14,391 nt of DNA from Phyllobacteriaceae bacterium UBA1940 (GCA_002336975.1 DDFA01000141.1:708-15098), one strand, 5' to 3'. Positions 5,401 to 13,588 are shown, counted from the first letter of the stretch. Translations and numbers: made by a program. The notes: generated by a model not told the origin, from the sequence alone.

Positions 5401-8067
5401 ATGACGAAATGGGTCTACTCGTTCGGAGATGGACGGGCAGAGGGCAAGGTCGGCGACAAGAACCTGCTTGGCGGCAAAGGCGCAAATCTCGCCGAAATGT
5501 CGTCACTGGGCCTGCCGGTGCCGCCGGGTTTCACCATCACCACCGAAGTCTGCACCCATTTCTACGCCAACAACCGCTCCTTTCCGGCGCAATTGAACGA
5601 CCAGGTCGACGCGGCGCTGGCCGAAATCGGCCGCATCACCGGCAAGCGATTCGGCGATCCCGCCAATCTGCTGCTGGTATCGGTGCGCTCGGGCGCGCGC
5701 GCCTCGATGCCGGGGATGATGGACACCGTGCTCAATCTGGGCCTCAACGACGTGACCGTCGAGGCGCTGGCGCGCGATTCGGGCGACGAGCGTTTCGCCT
5801 GGGACAGCTATCGCCGCTTCATCCAGATGTTTTCCGATGTGGTGATGGAACTCGACCACGAGGTGTTTGAGGAAATCCTCGAAGAGGAAAAGGGCAGAAA
5901 AGGCTACGAACTCGACACCGAGTTCTCCGCCGGCGAACTGCGCTATCTGGTGTCGCTCTACAAAACCAAGGTCGAAGAGGAACTCGGCAAGCCCTTCCCG
6001 CAGGACCCGCGCGACCAGCTTTGGGCGGCCATCGGCGCGGTTTTTTCATCCTGGATGAACGCCCGCGCCATCACCTATCGCCGCCTGCACAACATTCCCG
6101 AGGCCTGGGGCACGGCGGTCAATGTGCAGTCGATGGTGTTCGGCAATATGGGCAACACGTCGGCCACCGGCGTCGCCTTCACCCGCAATCCGTCGACCGG
6201 CGAAAAGGCGCTCTACGGCGAGTTCCTGATCAACGCCCAGGGCGAGGACGTGGTGGCGGGCATCCGCACGCCGCAGAACATCACGGAGACCGCCCGCATC
6301 GCCGCCGGTTCCGACAAGCCGTCGCTGGAAAAGGCGATGCCGGCCGCGTTCGCCGATTTCGTCGCCATCGCCGGCCGGCTGGAAAGCCATTATCGCGACA
6401 TGCAGGACCTCGAATTCACCATTGAGCGCGGCCGGCTGTGGATGTTGCAGACCCGCTCGGGCAAGCGCACCGCAAAGGCGGCGCTGAAGATCGCCGTCGA
6501 GATGGCCTCGGAAGGGCTGATCACCCGCCAGGAGGCGGTCGGCCGCATCGACGCCGCGTCGCTCGACCAGTTGCTGCATCCCACCATCGACCCGTCGGCC
6601 CGGCGCGACATTATCGGCTCGGGCCTGCCCGCCTCGCCGGGTGCAGCCACCGGCGAGATCGTCTTCACTTCCGACGAAGCGGAAGAAGCGAGGCAGGCCG
6701 GACGAAAAGTCATCCTGGTGCGGGTCGAGACCAGCCCGGAAGACATTCACGGCATGCACGCCGCCGAAGGCATCCTGACCACCCGCGGCGGCATGACCAG
6801 CCACGCTGCGGTGGTGGCGCGCGGCATGGGCAAGCCCTGCGTGTCGGGCGCCGGTTCGCTGCGCGTCGACACCCGCAGGGGCGTGCTGATGGCGATGGGC
6901 GCAACGCTAACCAAGGGCGACGTCATCACCATCGACGGCGCCACGGGCCAGGTGCTCAAGGGCCGCGTGCCGATGCTGCAGCCGGAACTGTCGGGCGATT
7001 TCGCCGCCATCATGGGCTGGGCCGACGAAATCCGCCGGATGAAGGTGCGCACCAACGCCGAAACGCCGGCGGATGCGCGCATGGCGCGCTCGTTCGGCGC
7101 CGAAGGCATCGGGCTTTGCCGCACCGAGCATATGTTCTTCGACGGCGACCGCATTGTGGCGATGCGCGAGATGATCGTCGCCGATACCGAGGCCGGCCGA
7201 CGCACGGCGCTCGCCAAGCTGTTGCCGATGCAGCGGTCGGATTTCGTCGAACTGTTCGAGATCATGGCCGGCCTGCCGGTCACCATCCGCCTGCTCGACC
7301 CGCCTCTGCACGAGTTCCTGCCCAAGACCGACGAGGAACTGGCGGAGGTCGCCAAGGCGATGGACGTCTCGCCCGAGAAGCTTCGATCCCGCACCGAATC
7401 GCTGCACGAATTCAATCCGATGCTCGGCCATCGCGGCTGCCGCCTGGCGATCTCCTACCCCGAAATCGCCGAGATGCAAGCGCGCGCCATCTTTGAGGCC
7501 GCTGTCGTCGCCGCCAAGTCGACAGGCGCCGCGGTGGTGCCCGAAATCATGGTGCCGCTGGTCGGCCTCAAGAGTGAACTCGACTTCGTCAAGGCGCGCA
7601 TCGACAAGGTCGCCGCCGAGGTGATGAAGGAGGCCGGCGTCACCATCGACTATCTCACCGGCACGATGATCGAACTGCCGCGCGCGGCGCTGCGCGCCCA
7701 TGTCATCGCCGAATCGGCTGAGTTCTTCTCCTTCGGCACCAACGACCTGACCCAGACCACCTTCGGCATCAGCCGCGACGACGCCTCGAGTTTCCTTGAG
7801 ACCTACCGGCTCAAGGGCGTCATCGATCAGGACCCGTTCATCTCGCTCGACATCGACGGCGTCGGCGAACTGGTGCGCACGGCGTCCGACAAAGGCCGAA
7901 CCACGCGCCGCGACATCAAGCTTGGCATCTGCGGCGAGCATGGCGGCGACCCGGCGTCGATCCGCTTTTGCGAGGAGGTCGGGCTCGACTATGTGTCGTG
8001 CTCGCCTTTCCGTGTGCCGATCGCCCGCCTCGCGGCTGCCCAGGCGGCCGTTCGCGGCAAAGCCTAG
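5401..8067 (+). CDS. ppdK: Pyruvate, phosphate dikinase
   Basis: This 888-residue enzyme interconverts pyruvate + ATP + Pi with phosphoenolpyruvate + AMP + PPi, linking gluconeogenesis and the PEP-pyruvate node. The start at 5401 (MTKWVYSFGDG) has GAGGA at 5389-5393 with 7 bp spacing; an ATG at 5395 is too close and a longer upstream frame runs antisense to the thioesterase. Domains in order: ATP-grasp nucleotide-binding region (residues 1 to about 350; GDKNLLGGKGANLAEM, and SVRSGARASMPGMMDT with Arg96), the swivelling phosphohistidine domain with GGMTSHAAVVARG (catalytic His468, with Thr466 at the position phosphorylated by regulatory PDRP kinases in other species), and the C-terminal TIM barrel with GLCRTEH (Arg574), GICGEHGGD and VSCSPFRVP (Cys867, the catalytic acid/base). 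Length and motifs are complete, so the enzyme should be active. No PDRP regulator is in the window. A 55-bp inverted repeat follows the stop. Confidence 0.98.
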   Translation: MTKWVYSFGDGRAEGKVGDKNLLGGKGANLAEMSSLGLPVPPGFTITTEVCTHFYANNRSFPAQLNDQVDAALAEIGRITGKRFGDPANLLLVSVRSGARASMPGMMDTVLNLGLNDVTVEALARDSGDERFAWDSYRRFIQMFSDVVMELDHEVFEEILEEEKGRKGYELDTEFSAGELRYLVSLYKTKVEEELGKPFPQDPRDQLWAAIGAVFSSWMNARAITYRRLHNIPEAWGTAVNVQSMVFGNMGNTSATGVAFTRNPSTGEKALYGEFLINAQGEDVVAGIRTPQNITETARIAAGSDKPSLEKAMPAAFADFVAIAGRLESHYRDMQDLEFTIERGRLWMLQTRSGKRTAKAALKIAVEMASEGLITRQEAVGRIDAASLDQLLHPTIDPSARRDIIGSGLPASPGAATGEIVFTSDEAEEARQAGRKVILVRVETSPEDIHGMHAAEGILTTRGGMTSHAAVVARGMGKPCVSGAGSLRVDTRRGVLMAMGATLTKGDVITIDGATGQVLKGRVPMLQPELSGDFAAIMGWADEIRRMKVRTNAETPADARMARSFGAEGIGLCRTEHMFFDGDRIVAMREMIVADTEAGRRTALAKLLPMQRSDFVELFEIMAGLPVTIRLLDPPLHEFLPKTDEELAEVAKAMDVSPEKLRSRTESLHEFNPMLGHRGCRLAISYPEIAEMQARAIFEAAVVAAKSTGAAVVPEIMVPLVGLKSELDFVKARIDKVAAEVMKEAGVTIDYLTGTMIELPRAALRAHVIAESAEFFSFGTNDLTQTTFGISRDDASSFLETYRLKGVIDQDPFISLDIDGVGELVRTASDKGRTTRRDIKLGICGEHGGDPASIRFCEEVGLDYVSCSPFRVPIARLAAAQAAVRGKA

Positions 8068-8071
8068 CAAC

Positions 8072-8126
8072 GGCCGGCCTGCCCGCCCAAAACCGGCCAT
8101 GATTTGGGCCGAACGGGCAGTCGGCC
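8072..8126. terminator. Long imperfect inverted repeat after ppdK, possible terminator or processing hairpin
   Basis: Four nested arm pairs are visible: GGCCG (8072-8076)/CGGCC (8122-8126), CTGCCCG (8079-8085)/CGGGCAG (8114-8120), CCCAAA (8086-8091)/TTTGGG (8103-8108), with an 11-base loop and a 5-base bulge at 8109-8113. It begins 4 bp after the ppdK stop and fills most of the gap to the next gene. An A run rather than a T run follows, so it is not a textbook intrinsic terminator. Confidence 0.5.
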
Positions 8127-8143
8127 AAAATGGTTGTGTGACC

Positions 8144-8878
8144 ATGCGCATCCTGCAGATCATCGCCCTGTCCTGCCTCGCCGTGCTGGGCGGGCCGGCG
8201 CTCGCCTCATCGCTGGTGGAGCCTTCGCTGCACGTCATCGCCGGCGGCCCGGATCGTCCGAGGATCGCGTTGACGTTCGACGCCTGCGAGGGACGGACCG
8301 ACCAGCGCATCCTCGGCGCGCTTGTCGACAACCGCATTCCGGCGACAATCTTCGCTACCGCCCGCTGGCTGAGCCGCAATTCCGCGGCGGTCGCGATCTT
8401 GCAGGCTCACCCCGATCTCTTCCAGGTCGAGAACCACGGCGCCCGGCACATTCCGGCGGTGGACCGGCCAATGAGCGTCTACGGCCTGGCCGCGGCGGGA
8501 AGTCCGGCCGCCGTCCTGGCCGAGGCGCAAGGCGGCGCGGACGCGATCAAAGCCGCCGGATTTGCGACGCCGAAATGGTTTCGTGGCGCCACGGCGAAAT
8601 ATACGACGACCTCGCTGGCCGAAATACGATCCCTGGACCTGGGCGTCGCGGGCTATTCGGTCAATGGCGACGGCGGCGCGCAACTGAGCGCGGGCGCTTC
8701 CGAAAAGCGGCTGTTGTCGGCTCGCGACGGCGATGTCGTCCTCGCCCATATCAACCAGCCCGGCCGTACCGCCGGCGCGGGCGTCGTGCGCGGCATTCTC
8801 GCCTTGAAGGCCCGCGGCGTCCAGTTCGTCCACCTCGACGACGGCGGCCCCGGGCCCGCGGCGACGGCGAAACCCTGA
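8144..8878 (+). CDS. Exported polysaccharide deacetylase (NodB-homology) family protein
   Basis: This 244-residue protein starts at ATG 8144, which gives a signal peptide (MRILQIIALSCLAVLGGPALA, cleavage near residue 21). Upstream in-frame starts would place extra residues before it and fall in the inverted repeat; no strong ribosome binding site is visible. Family motifs are present in order: ALTFD46 (catalytic-base Asp), N97-H98-G-A-R-H102 (metal histidines), W145-F-R147 with Tyr153, and VVLAH202 near the C terminus. The usual TFDDGP motif reads TFDACEG, so the second, metal-binding Asp is replaced by Ala47; Asp53 lies just downstream. The fold and export are convincing, but the substrate (peptidoglycan, chitin-like oligomer or exopolysaccharide) and the metal coordination are open. 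It lies 76 bp after ppdK, across a large hairpin, so it may be separately expressed. Confidence 0.88.
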   Translation: MRILQIIALSCLAVLGGPALASSLVEPSLHVIAGGPDRPRIALTFDACEGRTDQRILGALVDNRIPATIFATARWLSRNSAAVAILQAHPDLFQVENHGARHIPAVDRPMSVYGLAAAGSPAAVLAEAQGGADAIKAAGFATPKWFRGATAKYTTTSLAEIRSLDLGVAGYSVNGDGGAQLSAGASEKRLLSARDGDVVLAHINQPGRTAGAGVVRGILALKARGVQFVHLDDGGPGPAATAKP

Positions 8879-8882
8879 TATC

Positions 8883-8898
8883 CCGGACAGGTGTCCGG
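8883..8898. repeat. Short palindrome after the deacetylase gene
   Basis: CCGGACA (8883-8889) and TGTCCGG (8892-8898) form a perfect 7-bp dyad around GG, 4 bp after the stop codon. As RNA it would form a small tight hairpin. No T run follows, so a terminator role is only possible. The rest of 8899-9125 shows no gene or motif I can support. Confidence 0.35.
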
Positions 8899-9125
8899 TC
8901 GTCCGCGATCTGACCCGCCTGATAGTCGCATCGCGGCCAACCACCGCTTTCCATTCGAACGGAACCGGCGCAAGATACCGGTCTCGGAATCAGAACGTCG
9001 GCTGCGCCGACACCTCTGCTGAGAACGGCTTGGGGGAACGCCATTATCGAGATTCACGCAATCCGCGACCCGCGCCGGCTGAGATCCGGTGCGCATCGTA
9101 GTCCTTCGGCGCGTCGGGGCGGACC

Positions 9126-10229
9126 ATGATGATCAGACAATCGCCAGATCCCGGAGAGATCGGCCCGCTCAATGGTCTTCTCGCCGTCGTGCTCAGCTTG
9201 GCGCTGGTCCTGCTTGTCGGGTTCCTGCTCGTGATCGGCAAGTCGGTGCTGCTGCCGGTCTTCGTCGCTGTCATCTCAGTCTACGTGCTCACCGCCGCCA
9301 GCGATGCGCTCGGGCGGTTGCCGGGCGGCAACGCCATGCCGGAGCGGCTTCGGCGCCTGGTGGTGCTGCTGCTGTTTCTCGTCGCCGTGCTTTGGTTCGG
9401 CTCGGTGATGATCGCCACCGCCGAACAGATCAGCACCCGCTTGCCCGAATACAGCGGAAACGTCACCGCGCTGGTGTCCGCGATCACCGACCGGCTTGGC
9501 GTCGAGAACCCCAACTGGGTCGCGATGCGGCAACGGGTCATCGAGGCGTTTCCGCTACAGCGTCTGGCCGGCATCGCGCTCGGCTCGATCAGCGCGATGG
9601 CGGGACTGATCCTGATGATCGTCGTCTACGCCACGTTCCTGATGGCCGAGCGGAACGATTTCGCCCGAAAAATCGCCGTCGCCATGCCCGGCGACAAGGG
9701 GGCGCGCGCCGAACAAATCGTTCGCAATATCAATGCGACCGTCAGCAACTATCTGGCGATCAAGACGCTGGTCAACGTCATCCTGGGCGCGATTTCCTAT
9801 GCCATCCTGCTTGGGTTTGGCGTCGACTTCGCACTGTTTTGGGCCATCGCTATCGGCCTGCTCAACTATATTCCCTATGTCGGTTCGCTGCTTGGCGTAC
9901 TGTTTCCGGTGGTTCTGAGCGTCGCCCAGTTCGGCTCGGTCGGCACGACGCTGCTGCTTGCCGCACTGCTGACGCTCGCCCAGACCTGGGTCGGCAATTC
10001 GCTCGAGCCCAGGATGATCGGCCGCCAGGTCAACATGTCGCCCTTCGTCGTCCTCGTCGCACTGGCGGTCTGGTCCTCGATGTGGGGCACCGCCGGCGCC
10101 ATCCTCGCCATCCCGCTGACGGCGATCATCGCCATCGTCATGGCAAGTTTCGAGGCGACGCGTCCCTTCGCGGTGCTGCTGGCCTCGGATGTCGGCGTGT
10201 TCGAGCCCGACCATGACGCCGCTTCGTAG
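9126..10229 (+). CDS. AI-2E family transporter (UPF0118-type membrane protein)
   Basis: This 367-residue inner-membrane protein has the AI-2E/UPF0118 layout: two N-terminal helices (about residues 17-57), a third near 77-95, a soluble segment about 100-150, then a cluster of five or so helices. Family signatures include L246-N-Y-I-P-Y-V-G-S, followed by LLGVLFPVV, and the later NSLEPRMIGRQVNMSPFVV with a closing AILAIPLTAI. Members have been reported as autoinducer-2 exporters or as Na+(Li+)/H+ antiporters; the sequence does not decide. ATG codons at 9126 and 9129 are both possible, and the ribosome binding site is weak. The 3' end overlaps the next gene by 17 bp, which points to cotranscription with the potassium channel and ClC genes and favours an ion-related role over signalling. 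Confidence 0.93.
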   Translation: MMIRQSPDPGEIGPLNGLLAVVLSLALVLLVGFLLVIGKSVLLPVFVAVISVYVLTAASDALGRLPGGNAMPERLRRLVVLLLFLVAVLWFGSVMIATAEQISTRLPEYSGNVTALVSAITDRLGVENPNWVAMRQRVIEAFPLQRLAGIALGSISAMAGLILMIVVYATFLMAERNDFARKIAVAMPGDKGARAEQIVRNINATVSNYLAIKTLVNVILGAISYAILLGFGVDFALFWAIAIGLLNYIPYVGSLLGVLFPVVLSVAQFGSVGTTLLLAALLTLAQTWVGNSLEPRMIGRQVNMSPFVVLVALAVWSSMWGTAGAILAIPLTAIIAIVMASFEATRPFAVLLASDVGVFEPDHDAAS

Positions 10230-10542
10230 CCTGGGCGACGGCATCGGCGCAGCGTTCGGCAGTCCGCGCGTACGGCTGCTGGGCGCGATGACCGCCATCC
10301 TCGTCGGCTCGGCCTCGGTCGTCTATCATTTTGTCGAAGGATGGACCTGGCTGGATTCGGTCTATTTCTCGGTCATCACCATTTCGACCATCGGCTATGG
10401 TGATTTCTCGCCGAAGACCGATCTCGGCAAGCTGTTCACCATTTTCTACGTACTGGCGGGACTGGGCCTGTTCGTCACCACCGCGACCGCGATCGCCGAC
10501 TCCATCGTCTCGCGGGCCGACCGCCAGGGAGATCACCAATGA
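10213..10542 (+). CDS. Two-TM potassium channel (Ion_trans_2 family)
   Basis: This 109-residue protein has the minimal K+ channel architecture: TM1 at about 22-40, pore helix 48-58, selectivity filter T59-I-G-Y-G-D64, and TM2 at about 72-95. TIGYGD is the canonical K+ filter. There is no room for an RCK/TrkA-N regulatory domain or voltage sensor; it ends about 14 residues after TM2, so it should work as a bare homotetrameric pore or pair with another subunit. The start at 10213 overlaps the transporter stop by 17 bp; an ATG at 10189 in the same frame would extend it by 8 residues. Its own stop overlaps the ClC start in an ATGA (10539-10542), a sign of translational coupling. Confidence 0.92.
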   Translation: MTPLRSLGDGIGAAFGSPRVRLLGAMTAILVGSASVVYHFVEGWTWLDSVYFSVITISTIGYGDFSPKTDLGKLFTIFYVLAGLGLFVTTATAIADSIVSRADRQGDHQ

Positions 10543-11705
10543 GGCTCGGCGCTCTGGCGGCGGTCTACGGTTTCGTCGCTGGCGCCGTCGCCGCGCTGGT
10601 GCTGTGGTTGATGGGCCTCGCGACCAAACTGGTCTGGTCCGGCCCCGATGCGCGTTGGTACGTGTTCGCCGTGGTGATCTGCGGCGGACTGCTGATCGCC
10701 CTGCTGCGCCACCGCCACGGCGGGATGGATCTGGCGCAACAGATCGACGCGACCCGCAACCCGGCGGCCAACATGCACAAAAGCGCGCTTTTGATGGCGG
10801 CGATGGCGATCGTCGCGGTGGCGTTCGGCGGGGCGATCGGCCCGGAAGCCGGCATCCTGGCGGTGGTGACCGAAATGTCGGCGCTGATCGCATTCTACCT
10901 CGGTCGTGACAACGCCACGTCGCGCCTGATGTCAGAAGCCGGCGCAGCAGGCGCGCTCGGCGGCCTCTACGGATCGCCGCCCGCAGGCGCCGTCGTCGCC
11001 CAGGAACATCCCGAAGCACCGCGCTGGCAACTCTACCTCGCGGCGATTACCGGCCTGTTCGGATTCCTGCTGGTGGCCAGCCGGCTGCTGGAACCCGGCT
11101 CGATGCGGCTACACCTGCCGCCGCACGCGGCGTCGGGCGATGGCGTCGACATGCTGCTGGCGATCTTGCCGGCAATGCTCGGCGCGGCGTCCGGGCTTGT
11201 GTTCGCCTTCGGCCTGCCGGCGATCCAGGCAGCGCTGGCGCGCACCGGGGCCGCCGCCACCCAGACGATCGTCGGCAGCCTGCTTTTTGCGGCGCTGGCG
11301 GCGGCATTTCCCATCCTGCTGTTTTCCGGCCATCACCAAATGGAGGACATGCTGCGCTGGGGCCAGCAAAGCGGCATGGCGGCGCTGCTGGCGCTCGGCA
11401 TCCTCAAGGCGCTGGCGCTGTCGATCTGCCTGGCGTCGGGCTGGCGCGGCGGCGCGGCGTTTCCATTGTTCTTCGTCGGCGCAGCCGCCGGCGCGGCCGC
11501 CTTGTCGGTCATGCCTCAGGTTCCGGTCACGGTTGCTCTGGTGGCGGGCATGGCGGCCAGCCTGACCACCGGCCTGGGTAAGCCGCTGCCCGCCATGCTG
11601 ATCGCGCTGTTCATGCTCGGCGGCGACGCTGTTGGGCCGATGTGCGTCGGCGTTGCGTTCGGCTGGGCCGCCGCACGGCTGGCTCCGGATCGGAATATGC
11701 ACTGA
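10539..11705 (+). CDS. ClC-type chloride channel/anion transporter, divergent
   Basis: This 388-residue multi-pass membrane protein has the ClC fold signatures in order: a hydrophobic N-terminal pair, FGGAIGPEAG with Glu103 in place of the canonical G-K/R-E-G-P, EAGAAGALGGLYGSPPAGAVVAQE (counterpart of the AGLAAAFNAPLAGVLF-like helix), and GWRGGAAFPLFFVGAAAG, matching GGxFxPxLxxGAxxG. The GSGIP anion-binding motif is not recognisable: the region after GGLLIALLRHRH reads GGMDLAQQI. The GKPLPAML segment shows no obvious central-anion tyrosine. It is therefore a ClC homologue whose ion selectivity and gating cannot be assumed, and a F-/H+ or unusual Cl- transporter is conceivable. No cytoplasmic CBS domains are present. 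AGGGAG at 10526-10531 serves as its ribosome binding site, and the start overlaps the K+ channel stop. It ends the cluster; 193 bp follow before the next gene. Confidence 0.87.
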   Translation: MRLGALAAVYGFVAGAVAALVLWLMGLATKLVWSGPDARWYVFAVVICGGLLIALLRHRHGGMDLAQQIDATRNPAANMHKSALLMAAMAIVAVAFGGAIGPEAGILAVVTEMSALIAFYLGRDNATSRLMSEAGAAGALGGLYGSPPAGAVVAQEHPEAPRWQLYLAAITGLFGFLLVASRLLEPGSMRLHLPPHAASGDGVDMLLAILPAMLGAASGLVFAFGLPAIQAALARTGAAATQTIVGSLLFAALAAAFPILLFSGHHQMEDMLRWGQQSGMAALLALGILKALALSICLASGWRGGAAFPLFFVGAAAGAAALSVMPQVPVTVALVAGMAASLTTGLGKPLPAMLIALFMLGGDAVGPMCVGVAFGWAAARLAPDRNMH

Positions 11706-11845
11706 ACGCGCCGATCACGACGCTCTCATTGCCGGCAAACTGCCCAGAAATCGGCGTCAGCGGCCAATTTTGCGGCATGTGCGCGAGGATTTTTCGCAGG
11801 CCGATTCAAAAAAACGACCGCCCCCGGAATGCGGCCTTGCGCCCC

Positions 11846-11874
11846 CTTGCCAACCGTCAAGATAGCGCCAAAAT
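11846..11874 (+). promoter_or_regulatory. Putative promoter of the acyl-CoA ligase gene
   Basis: CTTGCC (11846-11851) and CAAAAT (11869-11874) are separated by 17 bp and match the rhizobial consensus at 5 of 6 and 4 of 6 bases. The predicted start would leave a leader of about 18 bases carrying the AAGGAGG ribosome binding site at 11887-11893. Confidence 0.4.
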
Positions 11875-11898
11875 GCCTGCCGTCCCAAGGAGGAACTT

Positions 11899-13524
11899 AT
11901 GCAAGGTTTGATGCAGGAATGGCCGCTGCTGTGCTACAAGATTCTTGACCACGCGGCGCTCAATCACGGCAAGCGCGAGGTCGTCTCGAGGTCGGTCGAA
12001 GGTCCGATCGTGCGCACCAACTACGCCGAGATCAGGAACCGGTCGCTGAAGGTGGCGCAATTGCTGGCGCGCGAAGGCTACAAGCCCGGCGACCGCATCG
12101 CGACCCTCGCCTGGAACACGGCGCGCCATCTGGAAGCCTGGTTCGGCATCATGGGCATGGGCGGCGTCTATCACACGCTCAATCCGCGGCTGTTTCCCGA
12201 ACAGATCGCCTGGATCATGAACCACGCCGAAGACCGCGCGATCTTCGTCGACCTCACCTTCATGCCGATCGTCGAGAAGATCGGTCCGCTGGTGAAGTCG
12301 CTCAAGAAGGTGATCGTGCTGACCGACAAGGCGCATCTGCCGCAATCGGCGCTGCCCAATGTCGTCGCCTACGAGGAATGGTTGCAAGGCGCGGACGGCG
12401 ATTTCAGCTGGGTCGAGGTCGGCGAGAACGACGCGGCCGGCATGTGCTACACGTCGGGCACCACTGGCGATCCCAAGGGCGTGGTCTATTCGCACCGTTC
12501 CAACGTGCTGCACGCGATGATCGCGGCGATGCCCGACGCTATGGGCATTTCCTCGCGCGCCTCGATCATGCCGGTGGTGCCGATGTTCCACGCCAATGCC
12601 TGGGGGCTTGGCCAGTCGGCGCCGCTGATCGGCGCGAAGCTGGTGATGCCGGGCGGCAAGATGGACGGCGCGTCGATCTATGAACTGCTCGACACCGAAA
12701 AGGTCACCTTCACCGCCGCGGTGCCGACGGTGTGGCTGATGCTGCTGCAGCATCTGGAGGCCAACAATCTCAAGCTTCCCTATCTGACCAAGGTGGTGAT
12801 CGGCGGCTCGGCCTGCCCGCGCGTCGTCACCGAAAAGTTCGAGAAGAACTACGGCGTCGAGGTCATCCACGCCTGGGGCATGACGGAAATGAGCCCGCTC
12901 GGCACGCTCGGCTCGATGAAGCCGGAGGTGGCGAACCTCAAGGGCAAGAAGAAATATGACATCAAGGAAAAGCAGGGCCATGTCCCCTTCGGCGTCGAGA
13001 TGAAGATCACCGACGACGAGAATGTCGCGAGGGACTGGGACGGCAAGTCGTTCGGCCGCCTGAAAGTGCGCGGACCGGCGGTCGCCCGCGCCTATTACGG
13101 CGGGGCCGGCAAGGAGCAGTTCGATTCGGAGGGCTGGTTCGACACCGGCGACGTCGCCCACATCGACGAGAACGGCTACATGCAGATCACCGACCGGGCC
13201 AAGGACGTGATCAAGTCCGGCGGCGAATGGATCTCGACCATCGACATCGAGAACATGGCGGTCGGCCATCCCGACATCGCGGAAGCCGCGGTGATCGGCG
13301 TCTATCACCAGAAGTGGGACGAGCGGCCGCTGCTGATCGTCGTGCCAAAGCCCGGCGCGAAGCCGACAAAGGAGGCGCTGCTGTCCCATCTCAAGGGCAA
13401 GATCGCCAAATGGTGGATGCCCGACGACGTCGCCTTCGTTGACGAAATCCCGCATACCGCGACGGGCAAAATCCTCAAGACCAAGCTGCGCGAGCAGTTC
13501 AAGGACTACAAGCTGCCCGCCTGA
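11899..13524 (+). CDS. Acyl-CoA ligase (AMP-forming), long/medium-chain or DmdB-like
   Basis: This 541-residue ANL-superfamily enzyme activates a carboxylic acid to acyl-AMP and then acyl-CoA. AAGGAGG at 11887-11893, 5 bp upstream, fixes the start. Motifs are complete: P-loop Y184[14 protein letters not shown]327-M-T-E330, F-D415-T-G-D418, hinge [18 protein letters not shown], and C-terminal TATGK524 with the adenylation-essential lysine. The N terminus ([18 protein letters not shown]) and [29 protein letters not shown] match the clade containing rhizobial FadD-like ligases and 3-methylmercaptopropionyl-CoA ligase DmdB. Substrate could be a medium- or long-chain fatty acid, or methylmercaptopropionate. 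No beta-oxidation or dmd genes lie next to it, so context does not decide. It appears to be monocistronic, with a hairpin after the stop. Confidence 0.93.
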   Translation: MQGLMQEWPLLCYKILDHAALNHGKREVVSRSVEGPIVRTNYAEIRNRSLKVAQLLAREGYKPGDRIATLAWNTARHLEAWFGIMGMGGVYHTLNPRLFPEQIAWIMNHAEDRAIFVDLTFMPIVEKIGPLVKSLKKVIVLTDKAHLPQSALPNVVAYEEWLQGADGDFSWVEVGENDAAGMCYTSGTTGDPKGVVYSHRSNVLHAMIAAMPDAMGISSRASIMPVVPMFHANAWGLGQSAPLIGAKLVMPGGKMDGASIYELLDTEKVTFTAAVPTVWLMLLQHLEANNLKLPYLTKVVIGGSACPRVVTEKFEKNYGVEVIHAWGMTEMSPLGTLGSMKPEVANLKGKKKYDIKEKQGHVPFGVEMKITDDENVARDWDGKSFGRLKVRGPAVARAYYGGAGKEQFDSEGWFDTGDVAHIDENGYMQITDRAKDVIKSGGEWISTIDIENMAVGHPDIAEAAVIGVYHQKWDERPLLIVVPKPGAKPTKEALLSHLKGKIAKWWMPDDVAFVDEIPHTATGKILKTKLREQFKDYKLPA

Positions 13525-13539
13525 GCGAGGTCGACGGCG

Positions 13540-13574
13540 ACTGTCTGCGGCGGTTTCGCACCGCCGCGGACAGT
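13540..13574. terminator. Strong hairpin after the acyl-CoA ligase gene
   Basis: ACTGTCTGCGGCGGT (13540-13554) and ACCGCCGCGGACAGT (13560-13574) form a 15-bp stem with a single T-G wobble and the loop TTCGC, 15 bp after the stop codon. This is the most stable hairpin seen in the window. It lacks a following T run, as is common for GC-rich alphaproteobacterial 3' ends, so it may terminate transcription or protect the 3' end. Confidence 0.6.
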
Positions 13575-13588
13575 GATAGTGCGTGGCG

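Noticed and set aside
6907..8379. 490-codon minus-strand open frame
   Set aside because: Antisense shadow of ppdK and the deacetylase gene, with no recognisable domain.
9030..9060. GGAAC-containing stretch as a possible general-stress (EcfG/RpoE2) promoter before the transporter cluster
   Set aside because: The -10 counterpart at 16-17 bp reads ACGC/CGCA rather than CGTT, so the match is too weak.
11808..11814. Run of seven A bases as part of a minus-strand terminator
   Set aside because: No minus-strand gene ends nearby and no hairpin adjoins it.
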